Assembly (NCBI RefSeq): GCF_000024865.1
Contig: NC_013595.1
Span: 9,858,001-9,922,000, forward strand
Length of the DNA stretch: 64,000 nt
Origin: Streptosporangium roseum DSM 43021
GTDB lineage: Bacteria; Actinomycetota; Actinomycetes; Streptosporangiales; Streptosporangiaceae
Direction: 5' to 3'
Part shown: in pieces, positions 33,927 to 41,972 of the stretch
Numbering within the stretch: position 1 is the first letter of the stretch
Layout of the letters: each line of letters begins with the position of its first letter
Translations under genes and position numbers: made by a program
The notes under the pieces: generated by a model
Database searches by the model: none
The model's input: only the letters and a program-made list of their open reading frames with translations
Told to the model about the DNA's origin: nothing

Positions 33927-36014
33927 GTGAGCAGCCAGACGCCGCCTACGGCGAAGAAGGTTCCCAGCGAGCGCGTGCACCACGGGGACACCGTGGTCGA
34001 TGACTACGCGTGGCTGACGGTCAAGGACGACCCGGAGACGGTCGCATATCTGGAGGCGGAGAACGCCTACACGCAGCAGGCCACCTCCCACCTCAAGCCT
34101 CTGCAGGAAACGATCTTCCAGGAGATCAAGGACCGGACCCTGGAGACGGACCTCTCGGTCCCCACCCGCAAGAACGGCTGGTGGTACTACTCCCGGACCG
34201 AGGAGGGCAAGCAGTACGGCATTCAGTGCCGGGTGGCCGCCGACGGTGAGACTCCCCCGGAGCTGAAGGCGGGCGAGTCGCTCCCCGGCGAGCAGATCCT
34301 GCTCGACGGGAACGAACTGGCCGGGGAGAGCGACTTCTTCTCCATCGGCACCAGCGCGGTCAGCCCCGGCGGCGACCTGCTGGCCTACTCCGTCAACTTC
34401 ACCGGCGACGAGCGCTTCACCCTGAAGGTGAAGGACCTCACCACGGGGGAGACCCTCCCCGACGAGATCCCCGGCATCTTCTACGGCGGGGCGTGGTCGG
34501 CCGACGGCACCGCGTTCTTCTACACGACGGTCGACGAGGCCTGGAGGCCCAACCGGGTCCACCGGCACACGATCGGCACCCCGGCCGAGGAGGACGTGCT
34601 CGTCCACGAGGAAGGTGACGAGCGGTTCTGGATCGGCATCGGGCTCAGCCGGAGCGAGCGCTACCTCGTGCTCTCCGCCGGAAGCAAGATCACCAGCGAG
34701 GTCCGCATCCTTGAGGCGGACGACCCGGCGGGTGAGTTCCGGCTCGTCCGGCCGCGCGAGACCGGTGTCGAGTACGGCATCGACCACGCCGGCGACCACT
34801 TCCTGGTCCTGCACAACCGGAACGCGGAGAACTTCGAGCTGGCCACCGCGCCGCTCGACGCCCCGGGCGACTGGACCCCGCTGATCGAGCACCGCGAGGA
34901 CACCCGGCTGCTCGACGTCGACGCCTTCCAGAGCCACACCGTCGTGCACTTCCGCCGGGACGGCCTCACCGGCATCCGCATCCTGCCCCGGGACGCCGGG
35001 ACGTATCGGAGCGAGCGTCTCGACTCCGCTTACGAGATCTCCTTCCCTGAGCCGATCTACGACGTCTCGCCGGCGGGTAACCCGGAGTTCACCACCGAAC
35101 GGCTCCGCCTCGGCTACACCAGCATGATCACTCCGCCCTCGGTCTACGACTACGACCTGCGGGCGCGCGAGCTGATCCTGCTGAAGCAGAAGGTCGTGCT
35201 CGGCGGCTACGACCCGGCCGACTACGAGCAGTTCCGCGAGTGGGCCACCGCCGCCGACGGCACCCGGGTCCCCATCTCGATCGTGGCCAGGAAGGGCACC
35301 GCGCTGCCCGCGCCCACCGTGCTGTACGGCTACGGCAGCTACGAGATCTCGATCGACCCGTCGTTCTCGGTGGCCCGGCTGAGCCTGCTCGACAGGGGCT
35401 TCGTCTTCGCCATCGCGCACGTCAGGGGCGGCGGTGAGATGGGACGCCGCTGGTACGAGGACGGCAAGTTCCAGAAGAAGAAGAACACCTTCACCGACTT
35501 CGTGGCCGCCGCCGAGCACCTCAAGGCGGCGAACCGGTCGAGCGCGATCATCGCCAGGGGCGGTTCGGCCGGCGGCCTGCTGATGGGCGCGGTCACCAAC
35601 CTCTCGCCGGAGACCTTCGCGGGCGTGGTCGCCGAGGTGCCGTTCGTGGACGCGCTGAACACGATCCTCGATCCGTCGCTGCCCCTGACGGTCATCGAGT
35701 GGGACGAGTGGGGCGACCCGCTGCACAACGCGGACGTGTACGAGTACATGAAGTCCTACTCGCCCTACGAGAACGTGGACGACCGGGTCTACCCGCCGAT
35801 CCTCGCCATCACCAGCCTCAACGACACCCGTGTCTTCTACCACGAGCCCGCCAAGTGGATCGCGAAGCTCCGCGAGGTCGCGGACGGCGGCCCCTTCCTC
35901 CTCAAGACGGAGATGGGTGCCGGGCACGGCGGCCGCAGCGGCAGGTACGACTCCTGGCGCGAGGAGGCCCTCACCCTCTCCTGGATCCTCGACACGGCCA
36001 AGGTGACCCGATGA
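33927..36014 (+). CDS. ptrB: oligopeptidase B / prolyl oligopeptidase family (S9A)
   Basis: A 695-residue cytoplasmic serine peptidase cleaving short peptides. N-terminal seven-bladed propeller, then a C-terminal alpha/beta-hydrolase domain. The nucleophile Ser is in ARGGSAGGLLMG (about residue 551), the Asp in SLNDTRV and the His in GAGHGG near the end. HVRGGGEMGRRWYEDGK is typical of oligopeptidase B, which cuts after basic residues. No signal peptide. The start is the GTG after a leaderless-type -10. The aldo/keto reductase gene overlaps its stop (ATGA). Confidence 0.92.
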   Translation: MSSQTPPTAKKVPSERVHHGDTVVDDYAWLTVKDDPETVAYLEAENAYTQQATSHLKPLQETIFQEIKDRTLETDLSVPTRKNGWWYYSRTEEGKQYGIQCRVAADGETPPELKAGESLPGEQILLDGNELAGESDFFSIGTSAVSPGGDLLAYSVNFTGDERFTLKVKDLTTGETLPDEIPGIFYGGAWSADGTAFFYTTVDEAWRPNRVHRHTIGTPAEEDVLVHEEGDERFWIGIGLSRSERYLVLSAGSKITSEVRILEADDPAGEFRLVRPRETGVEYGIDHAGDHFLVLHNRNAENFELATAPLDAPGDWTPLIEHREDTRLLDVDAFQSHTVVHFRRDGLTGIRILPRDAGTYRSERLDSAYEISFPEPIYDVSPAGNPEFTTERLRLGYTSMITPPSVYDYDLRARELILLKQKVVLGGYDPADYEQFREWATAADGTRVPISIVARKGTALPAPTVLYGYGSYEISIDPSFSVARLSLLDRGFVFAIAHVRGGGEMGRRWYEDGKFQKKKNTFTDFVAAAEHLKAANRSSAIIARGGSAGGLLMGAVTNLSPETFAGVVAEVPFVDALNTILDPSLPLTVIEWDEWGDPLHNADVYEYMKSYSPYENVDDRVYPPILAITSLNDTRVFYHEPAKWIAKLREVADGGPFLLKTEMGAGHGGRSGRYDSWREEALTLSWILDTAKVTR

Positions 36015-37039
36015 CCTACATCGCGGCGGACGGCAGATACGACGGGCTCCAGCCGTACAACAGGGTCGGGAAGAGCGGGCTGAAGCTCCCGGCGGTCTCC
36101 CTGGGGCTCTGGCACAACTTCGGCGACGACAGGCCCTTCGACACCCAGCGGGCCATCCTCAGGAGGGCCTTCGACCTGGGGGTGACCCACTTCGACCTGG
36201 CCAACAACTACGGCCCGCCGTACGGCTCGGCGGAGACCAACTTCGGCCGGCACTTCCGGGAGGACTTCGCGAGATACCGCGACGAGCTGGTCATCTCCAC
36301 CAAGGCCGGATACGACATGTGGCCCGGGCCGTACGGCGAGTGGGGGTCGCGGAAATACCTGCTGTCCAGCCTCGACCAGTCGCTGAAGCGGATGGGGCTG
36401 GACTACGTCGACATCTTCTACAGCCACCGGTTCGACCCGGACACGCCGCTGGAGGAGACGATGGGCGCGCTGGACCACGCGGTCCGGTCGGGCAGGGCGC
36501 TCTACGCGGGCATCTCGTCCTACTCGCCGGAGCACACCGCCGAGGCCGCCCGGATCCTGCGCGAGATGGGCACGCCGCTGCTGATCCACCAGCCGTCGTA
36601 CTCGATGCTGAACCGGTGGATCGAGGGCGGCCTGCTCGACGTCCTGGAGGAGGAGGGCGTGGGCTGCATCGCGTTCTCGCCGCTGGCGCAGGGGATGCTG
36701 ACCGACCGCTACCTCGACGGCGTCCCCGAGGGGTCGAGGGCCTCGCTGGGGCACTTCCTCACCCCGGAGATGCTCACCGACGAGAGCATGCGGCACGTCC
36801 GCACGCTCAACGAGATCGCGCGGCGGCGCGGCCAGTCCCTCGCCCAGATGGCGCTGGCGTGGGCGCTGCGCGACCGGCGGGTCACCTCGGTGCTGATCGG
36901 CGCGAGCAGCGTCCGGCAGCTGGAGGACAGCCTCGGGGCGGTGGGGAACCTGTCCTTCACCGGCGAGGAGCTGGAGGCGATCGACAAGGACGCGGTCGAG
37001 GCGGGCGTCAACCTCTGGGCCCGCTCCAGCGAGGCCTGA
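36011..37039 (+). CDS. mgrA: aldo/keto reductase, L-glyceraldehyde-3-phosphate reductase type
   Basis: A 342-residue NADPH-dependent TIM-barrel reductase. The segments LSLGLWHNFGDD (about 30-41), AFDLGVTHFDLANNYGPPYGSAE with the catalytic Asp and Tyr, ISTKAGYDMWPGPYG and VLIGASSVRQLEDSL are nearly identical to E. coli YghZ, which reduces L-glyceraldehyde 3-phosphate and methylglyoxal. Length is normal. Translationally coupled to the upstream peptidase; that pairing has no obvious metabolic logic. Confidence 0.9.
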   Translation: MTYIAADGRYDGLQPYNRVGKSGLKLPAVSLGLWHNFGDDRPFDTQRAILRRAFDLGVTHFDLANNYGPPYGSAETNFGRHFREDFARYRDELVISTKAGYDMWPGPYGEWGSRKYLLSSLDQSLKRMGLDYVDIFYSHRFDPDTPLEETMGALDHAVRSGRALYAGISSYSPEHTAEAARILREMGTPLLIHQPSYSMLNRWIEGGLLDVLEEEGVGCIAFSPLAQGMLTDRYLDGVPEGSRASLGHFLTPEMLTDESMRHVRTLNEIARRRGQSLAQMALAWALRDRRVTSVLIGASSVRQLEDSLGAVGNLSFTGEELEAIDKDAVEAGVNLWARSSEA

Positions 37040-37043
37040 CCCC

Positions 37044-39470
37044 TCAAAGGGCCTCGTGTCGCTGCAGGTAGGTGAACGAGGCCCAACCGGGCAGGACCGG
37101 CAGCCAGAAGGTGAGCAGCCGGAACAGCAGGACGGCCGAGGTGGCCACCTCGCCGGGGAGGCCGGAGATGGTGAGGCCGCCGATGAGGGCGGCCTCCACC
37201 GCGCCGAGGCCGCCGGGGGTGGGGGCGGCGGAGCCGATGGCGTTGCCCGCCAGGAAGACGATGGCGACGGCGGCGAAGCTGAGGGAGCCGCCGAAGGCGC
37301 GGACGCTGGCGTCGAGGCAGAGCACGAAGAAGATGGTCAGCAGCAGGGTGCCGCTGAATCCCTCGATGATCTTGCGGGGCGACTGGAGCACGTCCAGCAG
37401 GCGCGGGATGACCCCGGAGAACAGCGATCGGATGCGCGAGGTGATCATCCGGCGCAGGCGGGGGACGGTCACGGCGACCAGCATCAGCACGGCCACGGCC
37501 AGCACGACGAACACCAGCGTGCGCGACGGGGTGAACGAGGTGGCCGCGCTGGAGCCGGTGATGTAGGCGAACAGCAGCAGCAGCGTGATGTGGAAGCCCA
37601 GGCCGATGAGCTGGGAGGCGCCCACGCTGGCCACCGCCTGCCCCGGGGGGATGCCGCGCTTCTGCAGGTAGCGGGTGTTGATGGCGACGCCGCTGACCGC
37701 GGCCGGGGCGACCAGCTTCACGAACGACCCGGCGAACTGGACGAGCACGGTACGGCCCAGCGGGAGCTTCTCCGGCACGAAGCCCCTGAGCATCAGCGCG
37801 GCCGCGACGTAGCTCAGCATCGAGGCCACCAGCGCGACGCCGGTCCAGCTCCACTTGGCCGAGCTGATCATGTTCAGGTTGATCTGGGTGATGTAGTAGA
37901 CCAGGAAGTAGGCGGCGAAGGCGCTGGCGATGATGGTGATGAGGGTCCGCGGGCGGAAGCGCTCCAGGCGGACCTCCTCGACCTCGACTTTGGGTTCGAG
38001 CTCGACGATCTGCTCGCGGATCGCGGTCAGCAGCTCCTTGTCCTTGCTGAGCGCGGCCCTGGTCTCGCGGGTGAGCGCGATCCGCTGGAGCAGCGGGAGG
38101 GCGCCGGCCAGCGTGTTCGGGCCGGCGACGGACGCGGCCGCGCGGACCGCGCGCTCGGCGCCGACGCGCAGGCTGAGGTAGGTGAGCAGCTGGGCGATGT
38201 CGAGGCGGAGCAGGAGGTCGCCGGCGGCGATCTCCCCGCTGCGGGCGTCCATGAGGATGACGCGGCCCTCGTCGTCGACGTGGATGCTGTCGCCGGTCAG
38301 GCGCCGGTGCGCGAGCCGCTGGACCTGCAGGAGCAGGACCTGCTCCCAGATCTGGGCGAGCAGGTTGTCGTCGATCTCCTCGTCGGGGATGTCGTCGAGC
38401 GCGCGGGTGGCGGTGTGCTCGTAGGCGAGCAGCGCGGCCTCGGTGCCGATCTCGCTGGTGCCGACGAGCCGGGGCGTGCTGGCCCCGGCGGCCTGCGCGG
38501 CGTACGCCATCAGGGCTTCGCGCTCCAGCTCGGCGCGGAGGGAGCGGATGGCCCGGCGGCGGGTCTCGGAGTTGAGCCGGATCCGCCGCCAGAGGCGGTA
38601 GAGGAGTCCGGCGACCTGGCGGTCGCGGTCGAGGACGGTGACGTCGAGGCGGCTGCCGTCCTTGAGGCCGATGGCGTATCGCCGGCTGCTCTGGTGGTCG
38701 TCGTCGAGTCTGCGGGCCCTGACCGGCACGAAGCCGAGCTTGGCGACCGCCGCGACGATCGCGCTGCCCGGCGGGCGGGTGTTGGGGCTGCCCACGCCGT
38801 ACAGGGTGGCGTAGCCGACGGCCAGGCCGACCAGGATGGAGACGACGATGCCGAGGATGGTGGCGGCCGTGGCGGCGAAGAGGGCGATCGCGTTGAGCGC
38901 GACCGCGCTCCACAGGGCCGCCCGCCAGGTGGGGCGGCGGGATATCCGCACCGCGGTGACGTAGGCGATGACCGAGGTGAGCAGCGTGTTGAGGGGTTCG
39001 ACCCCGGCACGGTCACCGGTCAGCAGGATCCGCAGGTCGTCGGGGCCGGCGTTGAGCAGCCACTCGCCGAGCGCGAAGGACAGCACCATTCCGGCGATGG
39101 CCGCGAACAGGCCCTCGGCCACCCGGAGCCCGTCGCGGTGGAGCACCCGCTCGATGGCGTAGGCGGCGGGGACGCCCAGCATCGCCGCCCCGCTCAGCAC
39201 GCCGACCAGACCGCTGAGCAGGAACGGCGCCCGTCTCGTGCCGTCGATGACGTCGCTTTCGAGGCCGTTCAGCGTCTTCTGCGCGACGAGGGCGAGCAGC
39301 ACCACGGCCGCCAGCCCCAGCAGGGTGGCCAGGAAGCGCAGAAGGTCGGAGGGGCGCCGGATCCGCTGCGGGAGCAGTGGCTCGACGACGAGCACGACGG
39401 AATCGTCGCCCGTCGACGACCTCATGTCGTCAACGGGCGCAGCTTTGCCGCGTTCTCTGATTTTCGTCAC
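37044..39470 (-). CDS. flippase-like integral membrane protein with kinase-like insert
   Basis: An 808-residue protein. An N-terminal block of about six helices (to about residue 230) is followed by a cytoplasmic region (about 240-510) containing a kinase-like core, HRRLTGDSIHVDDEGRVILMD, with a catalytic-loop-like His-Arg and a downstream metal-type Asp. A C-terminal UPF0104/LPG-synthase-type flippase domain of eight or so helices follows (from RTLITIIASAFAAYFL, with APTPGGLGAVEAAL). It probably moves a lipid-linked molecule. The GTG start has no ribosome site; an ATG 15 codons in is an alternative. Confidence 0.82.
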   Translation of the reverse strand: MTKIRERGKAAPVDDMRSSTGDDSVVLVVEPLLPQRIRRPSDLLRFLATLLGLAAVVLLALVAQKTLNGLESDVIDGTRRAPFLLSGLVGVLSGAAMLGVPAAYAIERVLHRDGLRVAEGLFAAIAGMVLSFALGEWLLNAGPDDLRILLTGDRAGVEPLNTLLTSVIAYVTAVRISRRPTWRAALWSAVALNAIALFAATAATILGIVVSILVGLAVGYATLYGVGSPNTRPPGSAIVAAVAKLGFVPVRARRLDDDHQSSRRYAIGLKDGSRLDVTVLDRDRQVAGLLYRLWRRIRLNSETRRRAIRSLRAELEREALMAYAAQAAGASTPRLVGTSEIGTEAALLAYEHTATRALDDIPDEEIDDNLLAQIWEQVLLLQVQRLAHRRLTGDSIHVDDEGRVILMDARSGEIAAGDLLLRLDIAQLLTYLSLRVGAERAVRAAASVAGPNTLAGALPLLQRIALTRETRAALSKDKELLTAIREQIVELEPKVEVEEVRLERFRPRTLITIIASAFAAYFLVYYITQINLNMISSAKWSWTGVALVASMLSYVAAALMLRGFVPEKLPLGRTVLVQFAGSFVKLVAPAAVSGVAINTRYLQKRGIPPGQAVASVGASQLIGLGFHITLLLLFAYITGSSAATSFTPSRTLVFVVLAVAVLMLVAVTVPRLRRMITSRIRSLFSGVIPRLLDVLQSPRKIIEGFSGTLLLTIFFVLCLDASVRAFGGSLSFAAVAIVFLAGNAIGSAAPTPGGLGAVEAALIGGLTISGLPGEVATSAVLLFRLLTFWLPVLPGWASFTYLQRHEAL

Positions 39471-39543
39471 CGCCAGCGATTCTGCACGTTCCGCATTACA
39501 GGTGCGTCACCGATCTTCTCTTCCAGTGTCCACAATCAGAGGC

Positions 39544-39975
39544 ATGCGTATCTCACTCGCCTCCGACAGTCTCGACGGTATAGCTCCCATCCTGATGCCT
39601 GAGATCCGGAAAAGAGGGCACACGGTGATCGTCCATGGCGCGTTGGCCGACGAGCGGGCCGACTGGGCGTGATGCTGTTCCCGAGCCGCCGAGGATGTCA
39701 TCTCGGGCGCGGCGGACCAGGCGGTCGTGTGCTGCTGGACGGGGACCGGGGCGTCGATCGCGGCGAACAAGGTGCCGGGGATCCGGGCGGCCCTGTGCGC
39801 GGACGCGGCGACGGCGGCCGGGCGCTGGAACGACGCCAACGTGCTGGCCATCAGCCTGCGGCTGACGTCGGCGCCTCTGCTGGAGGAGATCCTGGACGCC
39901 TGGTTCTCGGGGAGTGCCAGCCCTGACGAGACTGATCTGGCGAACATCGCCTACCTATCCGAGATCGAGAATTGA
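39544..39975 (+). pseudogene. RpiB/LacA/LacB-type sugar-phosphate isomerase with in-frame TGA
   Basis: One reading frame gives MRISLASDS...LADERADWA, then TGA (39670-39672), then, in the same frame, CCSRAAEDVISGAADQAVVC and the RpiB core CWTGTGASIAANKVPGIRAAL, WNDANVLA and ILDAWFSG. With the TGA read through it is a 143-residue protein of normal RpiB length, and the active-site Cys before WTGTG is kept. No frameshift is needed; one base change (for example CGA or TGG to TGA) would explain it. A -10-like CACAAT lies seven bases before the ATG. Either a recent nonsense pseudogene, a sequencing error or, less likely, recoding. Confidence 0.8.
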
Positions 39976-40322
39976 CTCTGGGACCTGCGGCGATGATGGC
40001 CTGGGCGGGCGACGGCCTGAAAAGCTGATCATCATGCGCTGCAGCCCGCCCGCCGCCGTGGTTTTCCCGTATCCCGACCATAGCCACTCCCCGGCGGCCG
40101 CCCGCTCCCGGGGGACGACATCGGATGCGACTGCGCGCACTTACGCCCACGACACGACTACCGTCAAGTAGGGGTGGAGAACGCCCGGAACGCTGATTCG
40201 ACTCCGCTTGATAACAATTGTGGAGACGGTCGTTAAAGATCGCGATTACTCCTGCTGCCGTCCGTCCTATCGCGATCACGGGGGATTTCCGCTCCGCTCT
40301 TGCCAGTGCCAGAGGAGTTTGC
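39976..40322. other. intergenic region with possible terminator and peptidase leader
   Basis: GGGCGGGC (40003) and GCCCGCCC (40044) can pair as a terminator of the rpiB-like gene. Nearer the peptidase gene, TTGATA and TTAAAG boxes spaced 19 bp are a candidate promoter, and GATCGCGAT (40238) and ATCGCGATC (40269) form an inverted repeat in the leader. No gene seen. Confidence 0.5.
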
Positions 40323-41870
40323 ATGCGCGTACGCGCTCACAAGAGTCTGCTGACCGCGATCACCGCGGCTTCGGCCATGGTTCTGCCCGTGATCTCCGCC
40401 GCCCCGGCCGCCGCCGCCCCCGACCCCAAGGCGTTCAGCCAGTCGGTCAAGGCCCCGGCCATCAAGCGGCACGTGGAGAAGCTCCAGCAGATCGCCGACG
40501 CCAACGGAGGCACCCGCGCCGCGGGCACCCCGGGTCACGAGGCCTCGGTCACCTATGTGGCGGGCAAGCTGCGGGGCGCGGGATACAAGGTCACCTTGCA
40601 GGAGTTCGAGTTCCCGTTCTTCCGCGAGGTCACCAGGACCGTGCTCAACCGTGTCTCGCCCGGGGCGAAGACCTATGTTCGCAACACGGACTTCAAGGTG
40701 ATGACGTACTCCGGCTCGGGGAACGTCACCGGCGCCGTGCAGGGGGTGGACCTGGTCCTGCCGCCGAGCCCGGAGCCCAGCTCCAGCTCGGGCTGCGAGG
40801 CGAGTGACTTCGCCGGGTTCACCCCCGGCAACATCGCGCTGGTCCAGCGCGGTACCTGCAACTTCCAGGTCAAGGCCGAGCTGGCCCAGGCGGCCGGCGC
40901 CTCCGGTGTGATCCTCTTCAACGAGGGGCAGGCGGGTGAGGGCCCCGACGACCGCCGGATCCTGCTGACCGGCACGCTCGGCGCCCCCACCACGAACATC
41001 CCGGTCGTCGGCACCAGCTTCGCCGTCGGCAACGAGCTGGCCGCCGCCGGAACGACGGTGACGCTCACCGCCGCCACCGAGAGCGACCCGCACCGCAAGA
41101 CGCGCAACATCCTGGCCGAGAGCCACTCGGGGGACCCGGACAAGGTCGTCATGCTCGGTGCCCACCTGGACAGCGTCACCGAGGGGCCGGGCATCAACGA
41201 CAACGGCTCCGGCAGCGCGGGCATCCTGGAGACGGCGTTGAAGGCGAGCGTCCTGCCCACCAGGAACAAGCTCCGCTTCGCCTTCTGGGGGGCCGAGGAG
41301 CTGGGTCTGCTCGGCTCCCGGCACTACGTGGCCGATCTCTCCGCCGAGGAGAGGGCGAAGATCAAGCTGTACCTGAACTTCGACATGATCGCCTCGCCGA
41401 ACCACGTGTTCGGGATCTACGACGGCGACAACTCGGACGCGACCGGCGCTCCGGCGGGCCCCGCGGGCTCCGACAAGATCGAGAAGCTATTCGAGTCGTA
41501 CTTCACGGCGATCGGCCAGCCGTACACCGGCACCGACTTCACCGGGCGCTCGGACTACGGCCCCTTCATCGGGGTCGGCATCCCCTCGGGAGGCCTGTTC
41601 ACCGGCGCCGAGGGCATCAAGACCGCCGAGGAGGCCGCCAAGTTCGGCGGCGAGGCCGGGGTCGCCTACGACAAGTGCTACCACCAGGCGTGCGACACCC
41701 TCGCCAACGTCAACGACAAGGCCCTCGCGGTGAACACCGGCGCGATCGCGACGGCGGCGTTCGTCTACGCCTACAGCCGCACCCTGCCCGGCGGCGCCGC
41801 CCCCGTCTCCACCCAGCCGGGGACCGGTGGCGGCGGGCACGACCACGACCACAGCGGTGTCCCCATGTAG
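40323..41870 (+). CDS. secreted M28 family metallo-aminopeptidase with PA domain
   Basis: A 515-residue exported zinc peptidase. Sec signal peptide (Ala-rich, cleavage near AAAA-PDP), a protease-associated domain (about residues 130-250, with GNIALVQRGTCNFQVKAELA), then the M28 core: GAHLDSV gives the first His/Asp ligands, NDNGSGSAG the bridging Asp, GAEELGLLGSRHY the catalytic and ligand Glu, and NFDMIASPN the next Asp. It ends in a His/Asp-rich tail (GGGHDHDHSG). Like the Streptomyces griseus aminopeptidase it should release N-terminal residues from extracellular peptides. GAGGAG precedes the ATG. Confidence 0.92.
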   Translation: MRVRAHKSLLTAITAASAMVLPVISAAPAAAAPDPKAFSQSVKAPAIKRHVEKLQQIADANGGTRAAGTPGHEASVTYVAGKLRGAGYKVTLQEFEFPFFREVTRTVLNRVSPGAKTYVRNTDFKVMTYSGSGNVTGAVQGVDLVLPPSPEPSSSSGCEASDFAGFTPGNIALVQRGTCNFQVKAELAQAAGASGVILFNEGQAGEGPDDRRILLTGTLGAPTTNIPVVGTSFAVGNELAAAGTTVTLTAATESDPHRKTRNILAESHSGDPDKVVMLGAHLDSVTEGPGINDNGSGSAGILETALKASVLPTRNKLRFAFWGAEELGLLGSRHYVADLSAEERAKIKLYLNFDMIASPNHVFGIYDGDNSDATGAPAGPAGSDKIEKLFESYFTAIGQPYTGTDFTGRSDYGPFIGVGIPSGGLFTGAEGIKTAEEAAKFGGEAGVAYDKCYHQACDTLANVNDKALAVNTGAIATAAFVYAYSRTLPGGAAPVSTQPGTGGGGHDHDHSGVPM

Positions 41871-41902
41871 CGCCGCGCGCCGAGGGCGCCGGAGAGTGCG
41901 GG

Positions 41903-41937
41903 AAGGAGGGTGCGGCCGGTCCGGCCGCACCCTCCTT
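41903..41937. terminator. peptidase gene terminator
   Basis: AAGGAGGGTGCGGCCGG and its exact complement are separated by one base, then TTCC. Confidence 0.85.
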
Positions 41938-41959
41938 TCCGTGCTTTTCCGGGCACGGC

Positions 41960-41965
41960 TAAAGT
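41960..41965 (+). promoter_or_regulatory. -10 box for leaderless molybdoenzyme mRNA
   Basis: TAAAGT lies seven bases before the ATG. Confidence 0.45.
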
Positions 41966-41972
41966 CGGGGAC

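Noticed and set aside
33639..35927. 762-residue minus-strand frame opposite oligopeptidase B
   Set aside because: A GC-skew shadow of the real gene; no domain and an Arg/Gly/Val-biased composition.
39670..39720. Selenocysteine codon with SECIS-like hairpin
   Set aside because: The hairpin is weak, the residue is not catalytic and no Sec machinery is in view; a nonsense mutation is simpler.
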